From assembly GCA_002286715.1 (NCBI GenBank), contig NSJX01000115.1, positions 19,018 to 31,893 on the forward strand: a stretch of 12,876 nucleotides of DNA. Reading direction: 5' to 3'. The translations under genes were made by a program, and so were the position numbers. Shown one piece after another: positions 1 through 7,260 of the stretch (its first letter is position 1; every line of letters begins with the position of its first letter). The notes below the pieces were generated by a model that searched no databases, had not been told where the DNA came from, and worked only from the letters and a program-made list of their open reading frames with translations. The stretch is from Dentipellis sp. KUC8613 (lineage: Eukaryota > Basidiomycota > Agaricomycetes > Russulales > Hericiaceae).

Positions 1-20
1 AATAAGCTAGATCAAGTAAA

Positions 21-256
21 ACTAGTTGGGAGTGGCCTTACCCACATGCAGCAGGTTCTCACACTATGAGCAAGATAGACATGTGACCCCTGTCATGTGC
101 TGCTTGCAGCAAAAGATAGTGAAATTTTAATATTCCTCCTCTATGTCTATTGGATATATCATGAAATTGAGAACTTATCAATATTTACTGAAATGAAATA
201 ACCCCCCTGGCTGAATCAGATCCTGCCGCACATGTGACGGCCCACTCCCAACTAGT
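21..256. mobile_element. MITE-like unit bounded by inverted repeats
   Basis: The 15-mer ACTAGTTGGGAGTGG at 21-35 recurs as an exact reverse complement at 242-256. Imperfect matching continues inward for about 40 bp on each side (GCAGCAGGTTCTC on the left against GCGGCAGGATCTG read from the right). The 236-bp interior is AT-rich, has no coding capacity, and holds a small hairpin, TGCTGC-TT-GCAGCA, near 100-113. Size, terminal inverted repeats and lack of coding match a miniature inverted-repeat element. I see no clear target-site duplication (AGTAAA on the left, GAGGGG on the right), so it could also be two independent insertions of the dispersed M repeat facing each other. Confidence 0.45.
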
Positions 257-262
257 GAGGGG
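204..262 (-). repeat. M repeat, copy 2 (most complete copy)
   Basis: Read on the minus strand this 59-bp copy starts CCCCTCACTAGTTGGGAG, continues through TGGGCCGTCACATGTGCGGC and ends CTGATTCAGCCAGGGG. The ends are weakly symmetric (CCCCT against AGGGG). It is nearly identical to the copy at 7639-7690 and related to those at 21-60 and 3342-3395. It lies just left of GC-rich tract A. Four copies in 13 kb make a dispersed repeat certain; its role as a transposon end is inference. Confidence 0.7.
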
Positions 263-284
263 ATAGCAGCAGTGGTCATATCGT

Positions 285-330
285 CCAAGGTACGTTGTTG
301 TGCCTTCATAGAGGTACTGACCGCATGAGC
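285..330 (+). other. Spacer-to-tract transition with donor-like site
   Basis: The AT-rich left spacer ends here and the C-rich tract begins. The sequence CCAAGGTACGTTG at about 284-296 resembles a 5' splice donor (AAG followed by GTACGT). Comparable donor-like sequences sit near spacer-tract borders elsewhere on the opposite strand. No transcript evidence is available, and a single hexamer match is weak by itself. Confidence 0.2.
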
Positions 331-345
331 CCGGTATCCCGGGCT
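328..345 (+). repeat. P motif, copy 1 (tract-edge palindrome)
   Basis: AGCCCGG-TATC-CCGGGCT has perfect 7-bp arms around a 4-nt centre. Related sequences sit at the same relative place, the 5' edge of a C-rich strand, at 10970-10984 (minus), 12025-12048 (minus) and, in part, 11028-11038 (plus). The recurring place suggests a defined end of the tract repeat. Its function is unknown. Confidence 0.5.
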
Positions 346-784
346 TGTGTCTGCCTGCTCACGCACCACGCGCATCCCGCTCATCGCACCCATCCCATTC
401 ACCGCCCCTCTCTCGCCTCCGCAACTGGAGCTCACTGTCTCCCGCCCACGTCCTCCCCGACGCGCTCCAGCCATCACCACGGCCCAGTGCAGTGTCGTGT
501 GCTCACGATGCCAATTCATGCCCCACCGTCGATGTGGCGCCCCAGCTGCCCTTTCGCTGCCCAGCAATGCCACCATCACAACCTAGCGATGATATCTCGC
601 GCCGTGGCTGCTGGGTCTTGCCACGCCACAGTATCTCCTACTACTACCTGCTGCTTCGTTTGCCACTCGTGTCCTCCTCGCCCTCCGCGCGGCCATGCAC
701 AGGGTCTCGACCATTTACGCGTCACTTGCACATGCGCGAGAATGTGGGTGTCAGGATCACAGTGGCTGGATACAAAAGGTTTTG

Positions 785-912
785 GTGAGTACAACAGACT
801 TTGCAAACTCAGCATTCAGACTCACCTTTTCCCGATCTCATTGTAGGCTTGTCATCGACAGTCCCACTGCCGCCCTCCTCATTGTCACATCTCAAACCCA
901 GGCACGGTGTCT
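785..912 (+). repeat. Intron-like cassette, plus-strand copy
   Basis: Positions 785-846 look like a 62-nt spliceosomal intron: GTGAGT donor at 785-790, CTCAC branch-like sequence at 821-825 and TTGTAG acceptor at 841-846. The cassette continues into a C-rich flank ending near CAAACCCAGGCACGG. The same block occurs inverted at 10522-10645. If 785-846 were removed, the open frame from 295 would join in frame with that running to 1721, giving a hypothetical 454-residue product that is low in complexity and resembles nothing I know. The duplication is solid; splicing is inference. Confidence 0.6.
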
Positions 913-1258
913 CGTTGTCTCGCGCCTTCCCGCGCCATCTCGCGCCATCTCACCTGTACTTTCTGTGCGCTGCTCGCCCTCTCACCGACCCATCTGCCCT
1001 CTTGCTGGCCCAAACAACGTCTGGCAGGTCCACCCACCATGTCGCCGCCCATGCATCGTGTCACGCCGTTTGCGCGCCCCCACGCCGTCTGTGTGCCACA
1101 CTGCACGTTCCTGCGCCGACCGCCGCCCTCATTCACCGCCCCCTGCCCTCTCAAGCCCCACAGCCGCTGTCGCTCGCATCAGCCCCCCGCGCGCTCTCTC
1201 GCTCCCCACAGCCGCCGTCGCTCGCGCTCTTGAGCAGTGCGGGCACTCTCTTCGCGCA

Positions 1259-1539
1259 CCATGGGACCGTCTTGCGGCCCACGCCGCCAGCTGCCTGCCC
1301 CACCTCACCCTCTGAACGGCCTGCCAAGCTGTCTGCACCCGGCTGTGCCGTTTTCTCACCCAACAACACCATCTGTACGCTGCCCTGCGCTGTCAACACC
1401 CCGCCACGGTGTCTTCAGGCCCAATGGGGCCATCTGCGCCCGACCACGCACTCTTCGCACGCCATGGGGCCGTCTTGCGCCCCACGCCGCCATCTGCCTG
1501 CCCTGCTTCGCCCTCTCAATGCCCCGCCACGCCGTTTTC
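1259..1539 (+). repeat. About 200-bp tandem duplication inside tract A
   Basis: CCATGGGACCGTCTTGCG at 1259-1276 recurs as CCATGGGGCCGTCTTGCG at 1462-1479, an offset of 203 bp. Similarity runs on through CCACGCCGCC and CTGCCTGCCC to TGCCGTTTTC at 1346-1355 and CGCCGTTTTC at 1530-1539, where the offset has fallen to 184 bp. The offset drop of 19 bp is about one basic unit, as expected if a single ~20-bp unit was lost from the second copy. Confidence 0.6.
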
Positions 1540-2900
1540 GGGCCCCGCTAGCGTACGAGCCGCAGGTGCACGGATGCGAAGAAGCAGGCCCTGTAGCGCG
1601 AGGGTGGCCGGCCCAGAAAACACCGTGCAGCACCGCGCGTAGGGGCGCGTGGACGACATGTGCACGCGAGGGGACACAGGCGGGACCACAGGGAGGGTAC
1701 GTGGACGGTGGATGGGTGTAGTGGGAAGGACCGGGCATGTGCAACGCAGTGCAACACGACGCGTGGCGCATGTATGGGCACGAGAGGGTACGGGAGGGCC
1801 GGGATAGGGAGACGGGAGAGGCGAGAGGAAGGGGGCATCGCACGCAAAACGGCGTACGCGAAACCACGCGAAATGGCACTCGCGAAGCATGCAAGAGAGA
1901 CAGCGCGTGAGACGGCGAACAAAGCAACAGCAAGACCCCACATGCAAGATAGCGGGTGCGGGCGTGATGGCGTGGGCGAGATGCGTCTTCGCGCCGAGCC
2001 CTGCGCTGTCAGTCCCCGCTGCGCGCTCTTCGCGCCTCGCCTCACTGTCTTCACGCCACGCCATCTTTGCTCCTCCCACGCCCCCTTCGTGTGCTATGGG
2101 GCTGTCTCACACCCCTTCCCGTCGTCTTCACGCCACGCCGTGCTATTTCAACGCCACGCCGTGCCCTCTTCGCGCCGTCTCGCACCCTGAGGCGCCATTT
2201 TCGCCCCATGCCGCGCCCTATCCACCCCGCTGCGCCCTCTTCGCACCTTATCCTGCCCTCTTCGAGCCCTGCGTGGCTGGCTGTCTGCATGCCACGCCCC
2301 GCCATACCATCTTCGCGCTACTGTCGCACCGTCTCATCCCTATATGCATCCGTCGTGCCCATTGCCCACCCGCCCTCATCGCGCCATCGTGCGTCCTTCG
2401 CGCCGTCATCGCGCCCCTCCCACCCTCTTCACCCCCTCACGCCGTCGCGCCCCCTCACCGCGGTCTTCTCACGCCCTCGTCTCGTCTTTGTCGCGCCACC
2501 CTCGCGCGTCCGTCGCGCCGCCCTCTTGCCGTTGCACGTCCTTCGCGCCGTCGTCACACCCCTCACATCCCCTTCACCCCACGCACCATTGCCCTCTTCG
2601 GGCCGTCGTCGCGCCCATCTCGCGAGGGCGTGTGGCACCGTTGCGAAGGCATGCAGGGCTGCCCGATGGTACACGGGGCAGTCGGTCACAGGGCGGTGTG
2701 ATCATCACGCCCTCGCGGGCCTTTGCGCTACCACCACGCGCCCCGATGGAGCCTTTTCGCGCCAGAGCCCCTCCGCTTCCCCCTCATGCCTTCGCCACGC
2801 AAGCCATGCACGCCACGCACGCCATCAGGGATGTCTTGTGCCCTGTCGTGCCCCCACGCCCTTGGTGCCTTCGCGCGCCATTGCCTTGTTATAACTGGTA

Positions 2901-3238
2901 TGTTGAGGCACCCGGGAGCTCCCTAGAGGACAACAAAACTCTATTACAGGCTGTGGCCCAATGTGAGAGACTAAGAAAACTAAGAAAAGCGAAAATACAC
3001 ACCTGTGGCCTAATGTGAGAGACTGAGGAGTGCCCCAGTCCCTCAGCCACAGGAAAAGCGAAATGAACGGTACAGTTGCTGACAAATCACCGGCAAACTC
3101 CGGTGAGAGCGAAAATGGCAAAGTCAAAACACAATGGGGGAAACACAAAACAGGCTCTACAGCCTCAAATAAAATCGGGAAAAATCTGGAAAAATTCCAG
3201 GGCACACTATGAGAGATGCTGAACCACATACTGCAACA
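2901..3238 (+). repeat. Hairpin-rich, solo-LTR-like stretch
   Basis: This spacer segment starts TGTTGAGGCACC and can be closed at CTGCAACA (3231-3238), giving TG...CA ends as in many copia-type LTRs. No matching second LTR and no 5-bp target duplication are visible. It holds a 52-bp direct repeat (CTGTGGCC then AATGTGAGAGACT at 2951 and 3003) and four hairpins: CCTGTGG/CCACAGG (3002-3008, 3047-3053) enclosing CTGAGG/CCTCAG, TCACCGG/CCGGTGA (3087-3093, 3100-3106), AGGCT/AGCCT near 3152-3165, and CTGGAA/TTCCAG (3186-3191, 3195-3200). It could be a solo LTR, another transposon end or a structured RNA remnant. Confidence 0.3.
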
Positions 3239-3347
3239 CTCCCCCCTGATGAGGCATCTCTCTGAGCGAAATTATAGTACTGAAAGAGACCATCAGGAGA
3301 CCAGAAACAGAAATCAGAAACACACCATCACAAACACACTCCCCCCT
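3236..3347 (+). repeat. 12-bp direct repeat exactly 100 bp apart
   Basis: ACACTCCCCCCT occurs identically at 3236-3247 and 3336-3347. The second copy runs straight into the M repeat. The first overlaps the proposed right end of the LTR-like stretch. The pair may be an internal landmark of one element covering 2901-3395. Confidence 0.4.
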
Positions 3348-3395
3348 CACTCCACTAGTGAGGAGTGGGCCGGCAAGCGGCAGGGTCTGATTCAT
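3342..3395 (+). repeat. M repeat, copy 3 (diverged)
   Basis: CCCCCTCACTCCACTAGTG is followed by AGGAGTGGGCCGGCAAGCGG and CAGGGTCTGATTCATCA. It aligns with the M copies at 204-262 (inverted) and 7639-7690, with a few substitutions and a 2-bp insertion before ACTAGT. Because M copy 2 is inverted, copies 2 and 3 flank tract A as an inverted pair. Confidence 0.55.
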
Positions 3396-3399
3396 CATG

Positions 3400-3990
3400 T
3401 TTTGTCATCTTTCAAAATTTTTCATACATGCTCTATAAACCTAGACACAGTTCCATTCTTGAGTATTTGATCAGATTTGATCTCACCTAATTCAACTACA
3501 TTTGATTTTATCCAATTCTGTATAATTTCATCTGAATCCATGTGATTTCTCTTGAAATCTTCTGATTTTATGTGATTATTCAGTTGTTCTGAACAGCCAG
3601 CCTTGCATGTTTTGCAAAGTGGCTTGTGTGAATGAGCATTTCTTTCATAGTAAAGACATTAACTTAATGCTACACATTGGAGTATGGAAGATATTATTGC
3701 TGATGTAAATCTCAATAGTAAAATTATCTAATTAATCCCTGTCAAGACTACTAGCATACATGCTATTTACTCTGCTCTGATGAATCAACCCTCTAAATAA
3801 AGATAACAGTAGTATTATGATCTCCTACAGACATGGAGTCTGAGAAGGTCATAGTAAAAGGGATAACACACCAGTATAGTGTAGAACACTGCATCTGGTC
3901 TGTATCCAATTCAATCAAGGAAGAGGTAGAGGAAGAAAGACCTCACCAAGTTGAAAGACCAAACTATAGGAGGATCTCGTTGCGAGACTG
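3400..3990. other. AT-rich spacer left of tract B
   Basis: No RNA gene or recognisable conserved domain is seen. Positions 3466-3580 are low-complexity sequence built on GATTTGAT and TGATTTTAT words. TTGATCAGATTTGAT (3467-3481) and TTCATCTGAATC (3528-3539) recur in the same order in the spacer left of tract D (8400-8414 and 8480-8491). AAACTATA at 3961-3968 lies just before the GC-rich tract, as it does at 8596-8603 before tract D. The spacer is probably decayed repeat sequence. Confidence 0.5.
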
Positions 3991-4015
3991 TGTATGCATT
4001 CCGCGCCGTTGCTAG
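3833..4015 (+). CDS. Unrecognised 60-residue open frame across a spacer-tract border
   Basis: The frame opens with ATG at 3833, just after CTCCTACAG, which resembles a 3' splice acceptor, and closes with TAG at 4013-4015 inside the start of tract B. The predicted peptide has normal amino-acid composition, with an acidic KEEVEEERPHQ stretch near residues 29-39 followed by a basic NYRRISLRD stretch, unlike the proline- and arginine-rich frames of the tracts. I do not recognise a family. It could be a fragment of a retroelement polyprotein or of a host gene broken by the tract, or a chance frame. Confidence 0.2.
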   Translation: MESEKVIVKGITHQYSVEHCIWSVSNSIKEEVEEERPHQVERPNYRRISLRDCVCIPRRC

Positions 4016-4637
4016 GGCACGTGAGGCAGGGAGAGGCCGTGCAAGATGTTGGCGCAAAAACAGCACGGCGGGGTGCGAATACGGCGCGGCGGGGTGTGAG
4101 ACGGCGGGAATGGGTGGGGCGCGAGACGGCCCCATGGGACGCGAAGACGGCCGGTGTGGCGCGCAGAGGGCGGGACAGGGCGTGCGGAGCGCGGGACAGC
4201 GGAGTGGGGCGCGAAGACCGCGCGGTGCGTCTGAGAAGGCGCGGTGCAGCGCGAAGAGGGCAGGACCGGGCGCGCAGAGGGCGGGGTGGGGCACGACACG
4301 GAGGGGTGGGGCGCGACATGGGCGTGGCACAGCTGAGACGGCGCGGCGTGGCAACGCAGCGGCAGGGCGTGCAGACGGTGGTGCGGGGCGCGAAGAGGGC
4401 GGGGTGAGGTGTTGAGAGCGCGTCGCGCCACGCGACGGCATGACACGACACGACGACGGCGAGGCGGGGTGGGGCAGCGGGGGCGGCAGTCACGCGAGAC
4501 GCAAACGCAGGCTTACGTGCGCAAAACAGCGGCGCACGAGGGCAAAATTGCCGTCCTGGGCCGGAGTGGGAGTGAGAAAAGTGTGTCGGGGGCATCGCGT
4601 GCGGTGGTGGCCGCGCGCACGCTCAATTGGATTAGGT

Positions 4638-4663
4638 GGGGGCGGGGCGGGGGCGAGTGAGGG
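4638..4663 (+). other. Canonical G-quadruplex motif
   Basis: Runs of five, four, five and three G lie at 4638-4642, 4644-4647, 4649-4653 and 4661-4663, with loops of 1, 1 and 7 nt, satisfying the usual G3+N1-7 rule on the plus strand. It sits beside CAATTGGATTAG, a less GC-rich interruption in tract B. Folding is inferred from the motif. Confidence 0.6.
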
Positions 4664-5195
4664 ACGCCGGCGCGCAAGAGGGCGGTGCACGCCTGCGTGT
4701 GCAAGATCGTCATGCTGGCGCACGGTGGGGGGCCCGTCGCGTGTGGTAACGGCGGCACACGCGCTTGCGGTGGCGATGTGGGAATGGCGCAAGGACGAGC
4801 GAGGGCCGCAGGGGTGCGGCGCGACGCAAAGATGGCAGAGGCGGCGCGCAGACGGTGTGGGGATGCGAGAAGGCGCAGGCTGGCGGCAGACAGCGAGCAG
4901 GGGCGGCGGACGGTGCGCGGGGACGTGATGCGGTGAGCAGGGCCACGAGACGGCGCCGTTGGTGCGCGAGACAACTGCGTAGCCACTCGTGGCCGCGGCA
5001 CGAGGGCGTGCGAGCGCTGAACGGGGGAAGGAGCCCTCCGGGCGCGAAGGTGACGCCGCAGGGCGCCAGACGGCGCCACAAGGTGCAAGACGGCGGTCGT
5101 GGGGCGCGCGAAGCCAGAGGTGGCGGCGACATGCGAGCCCTCGTAGGAGCACGAGATGGCGGCGTGCATGTTTGTGGTGGCAGCGCGAGGGCGGG

Positions 5196-5230
5196 GCGGG
5201 GCCACCAGCCACGAATCGACACCGGTGGGA
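5196..5230 (-). repeat. Interior segment shared with tract D (copy 1)
   Basis: GCGGGGCCACCAGCCACGAA followed by TCGACACCGGTGGG matches GCGGGGCCACGAGCCACGAG followed by ATGGCACCCGTTGGG at 10131-10168. On the minus strand both can be read as PTG, two variable residues, then SWLVAP. The match is longer and less repetitive than the surrounding units, so it supports common descent of tracts B and D rather than chance similarity of composition. Confidence 0.5.
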
Positions 5231-5889
5231 GGGGTCCCACGTGTGAGAGGGGCAAGAGGGGCGCGACAGTGCAAAGAGGGCGCTCGGCACGAGACGGCGC
5301 ACGCGTGTGACATCGGCGGGGCACCGGGTACATTGGTGGGGCGCGGGGCACGTCGGTGGGACACCAGAGGCCCGAGACATTGTTGCTAGGGCGCAGGGCG
5401 CGTCGTTCGGGCGTCGGTAGGGTGAACGAGACGGCGGGATGAGCGAGACGGTAGAGCGGGGCAGGCAGATGGCGGTGCGGGGCATGAGACGGCCTGATGA
5501 GGCGCAAAGAGGGCGCGGTGTGGCTCGCAAAAAGCGCCTCAGGGCACGAGACGGCCCCACGGAGCTTGAAGAGGGCGTTGCGCGATTGAGAATGCGAGGC
5601 ACGGCGCGCAGATGGCGAGACGGGGCGCGCAGAGGGAGCAGCGCGGCTGAGAACGTGCAGAACGCACGCAGAAGGTGAGACAGGGCAGGAGACGGCCCTA
5701 TGGGGCGCGAAGAAGGCGTGGTGCAGCTGAGAATTCGCGCGGCATGGCACACCGAGCGAGACAGGGCCCACAAAGAGTGTTTGGCGTGGCATGAAGACGG
5801 TGGCGCGGGGCGTGCGAGAGAGCGGCGAACGAGGCGAGGGCAAACAAGGGCAAACGAGGGCGAACGAGGCGATGGTGAGCGAGATGGGG

Positions 5890-5995
5890 AAGGAACGAAG
5901 GAAAAGAAAAAGAAAAAGAAGGTAAGAGAAAGTTACCTATTCCCTGTCATTCCGCCTCTCCCATCCATCTGGGTACCATTTGGAGGGATATGGGA
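5890..5995. other. Purine-rich spacer between tracts B and C
   Basis: A run of A and G with AAAAG/AAAAAG words covers about 5897-5921. GGTAA-GAGAAAG-TTACC follows at 5921-5937, an inverted repeat with 5-bp arms that also presents donor-like GTAAGA on the plus strand and GTAACT on the minus strand. The rest, to about 5995, is ordinary-composition sequence with no recognised content. The purine run could form triplex DNA or, on the minus strand, act as a polypyrimidine tract. Confidence 0.35.
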
Positions 5996-6313
5996 ACGGG
6001 CACAGCGCATGCAGGGGTGTGGGCGCGCTGGCGCTGGCACAGAGTGTGCGCGAGGTGGCACGCACAGAGCCCGCGCGAGGCGGCGTGTGTTGGCGCGTTT
6101 TGAACGGGGGCAGCGGACGTGACGGCGAACGTGACAGGGGGCGGAGGCAAGGGCGCGGGCGTGGGACCGTGGGTGCTCTGGTCTGCACTGGTCGTGGGGC
6201 GGCGTGTGTCGGCCGTGTGCGCGACGAGGGGGGCGAATGTGATGGGAGGCGAGGGCAGGGGCGCGACGAGCGCCATGGACTGGCACGTGGCAGCGGGGCA
6301 GCGGGGCGCAGAG

Positions 6314-6353
6314 GGCGCGGCGGGGTGTGAGATGGCGCGGCGGGGTGTGAGAT
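6314..6353 (+). repeat. Exact 20-bp tandem pair
   Basis: GGCGCGGCGGGGTGTGAGAT is repeated without change in two adjacent copies, and a third begins at 6354 before diverging. The 20-bp period equals the basic unit of the tracts, so this is a local recent expansion of one unit. Confidence 0.75.
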
Positions 6354-6498
6354 GGCGCGGCAGGGCATTGAGAGGGCGCGGCAAGGCGCAGACGGCACGA
6401 CCGCGCGAGGAGCGTGGCGGGGTGTCGATGGCGAGCGAGGGCGGGTGACAACGGGGTGAGCGAGCGGGTGACAGCGGCGCAAAGGGGGTGTGAATGAT

Positions 6499-6820
6499 GG
6501 CCCAGGGCGGGTGGCGGGAGCGTGAGGCGGCAACACGAGGGTGTGGGGCGTCGTCGTGAAGGCGAACGACGCCGCGAGGGGGGGTACGACGCCGCGAGGG
6601 CGCGAGAGAGCGGGTGACGGCGGTGCACGAAGGCACATGACTGCAGCGCGACACGGCGCATGACGGCAGTGCGCGACGGCGCGAAACGGGGTCGCGAAGG
6701 GGGCGTGATGACGGCCCAGGGCGGGTGGCGGTGGCACAGGGTGGGGGCGGCGCGAGGGTGTGGGGCTTCGTCGCGAAGGCGAACGACGCCGCGAGGGGGG
6801 TACGACGCTGCGAAGGCGCG
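6499..6820 (+). repeat. About 215-bp tandem segmental duplication
   Basis: GGCCCAGGGCGGGTGGCGG at 6499 recurs at 6713 (offset 214), and GAAGGCGAACGACGCCGCGA at 6558 recurs at 6775 (offset 217). The order of landmarks is conserved, including the GGGTACGACGC word after each. The offset is about ten 21-bp units, so a higher-order repeat of around ten units has been duplicated. Confidence 0.7.
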
Positions 6821-6866
6821 TGTGACGTCGGCGGGGCGCAAGGCGCGTGTGACGTCGGCGGGGCGC
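6813..6866 (+). repeat. Exact 27-bp tandem pair
   Basis: Two identical adjacent 27-bp copies at 6813-6839 and 6840-6866 start AAGGCGCGTGTGACGTCGGC. In one plus frame they give the nonapeptide repeat VTSAGRKAR. Absence of divergence marks one of the youngest events in the window. Confidence 0.8.
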
Positions 6867-7040
6867 AAGGCGCCGTCGCGAGGGCGCGAGGCTCTTCGGT
6901 GGGGTGGGGCGCACGCCCTACGCCCGTTGCTAAGGCGGGCGAGGCGAGGCGACGGTCGCGAGCGGGGGTGACGGGGGCTAGAGCGAGAGCGGCGGGCGAC
7001 AGGAGCGGGGTGGGGCACAACAGCAGAGACAAGAAAAAAA

Positions 7041-7260
7041 ACTTACCTGTTGCGACCTCGCGTTGCTCTGCCCCTCGAACCCCTCCTACATGCCTCCATC
7101 TTGGTTTGTAAGCGCAGTTCTTTGCGGAATTCATGTGGCGCGAGTGTGGATGCGAGTGCAGGTGGGAGTGCAGGATGGCGATGGCGGCGGGGATGACGAC
7201 GAGAGTCGAGTGATGAGCTCGTCGCCAGAGCCACAAAGACTCTCGGCAATTCCCGCACAT
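7041..7260 (-). other. Possible minus-strand exon-like segment next to tract C
   Basis: On the minus strand an ATG at 7260 opens a frame that stays open to a strong donor-like CAG-GTAAGT (7049 to 7041) followed by a T-rich run. The roughly 70-residue product includes a histidine/serine-rich HSHLHSHPHSRH stretch and resembles no family I know. Beyond the donor the frame simply runs on into tract C. It could be a first exon whose intron includes the tract, or a chance frame. Confidence 0.2.

Larger units (their letters stand above)
300..2885 (+). repeat. Tract A: C-rich degenerate 20-21-bp satellite
   Basis: About 2.6 kb of pyrimidine- and C-rich sequence on the plus strand, dominated by words such as CGCCCTCTTCGCGCC, CGCCATCTG and CCACGCCGT. 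Two adjacent exact 21-bp units lie at 2131-2151 and 2152-2172, both starting CGCCACGCCGTG. Around 1400-1540 the sequence breaks into consecutive 19-21-bp units. Long frames stay open in several registers because the composition lacks TAA and TGA, not because a protein is evident. No conserved domain is recognisable in any frame. Its 5' edge carries the P motif (328-345), and an intron-like cassette lies at 785-912. An alternative is a low-complexity coding region; I consider that unlikely. Confidence 0.65.
3995..5890 (-). repeat. Tract B: G-rich (minus-strand C-rich) 20-21-bp satellite
   Basis: About 1.9 kb, G-rich on the plus strand. A clean run of units lies at 4251-4271 (21 bp, GCGAAGAGGGC start), 4272-4292 (21 bp, GCGCAGAGGGC start) and 4293-4312 (20 bp), each ending in a GGGC-type tail. 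A further 21-bp unit is at 4074-4094. On the minus strand, 21-bp spacing gives heptapeptide-like frames such as APRRAVFAPRRAVF. The segment at 5196-5230 is shared with tract D. No frame shows a conserved domain, so I read the tract as noncoding repeat DNA. Confidence 0.65.
6000..7025 (-). repeat. Tract C: G-rich (minus-strand C-rich) satellite
   Basis: About 1 kb of the same family, with clearer recent duplications than the other tracts: a 20-bp tandem pair at 6314-6353, a ~215-bp duplication between about 6499 and 6820, and an exact 27-bp pair at 6813-6866. The minus strand is open over long stretches but the frames are only proline-, arginine- and serine-rich repeats. The right edge passes into spacer through a minus-strand CAG-GTAAGT donor-like site at 7041-7049. 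Confidence 0.6.

Noticed and set aside
178..579. Short minus-strand frame across the left spacer and start of tract A
   Set aside because: It runs through the M repeat and P motif into tract sequence, and has no domain or plausible start context.
801..1721. 306-codon plus-strand frame in tract A as a stand-alone gene
   Set aside because: Its first ATG lies inside the intron-like segment and its content is tract repeat. It is considered only as a possible second exon in the cassette finding.
2901..3395. Complete LTR retrotransposon
   Set aside because: No second LTR, primer-binding site, target duplication, or reverse transcriptase or integrase motif could be found nearby.
5897..5921. Telomere repeat
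   Set aside because: The purine run is an irregular AAAAG-type low-complexity stretch and does not match TTAGGG or similar arrays.
5947..7260. 437-codon minus-strand frame through tract C
   Set aside because: It crosses a donor-like site and a tract edge with no change in openness. Overlapping frames in other registers are equally long. No family recognised.
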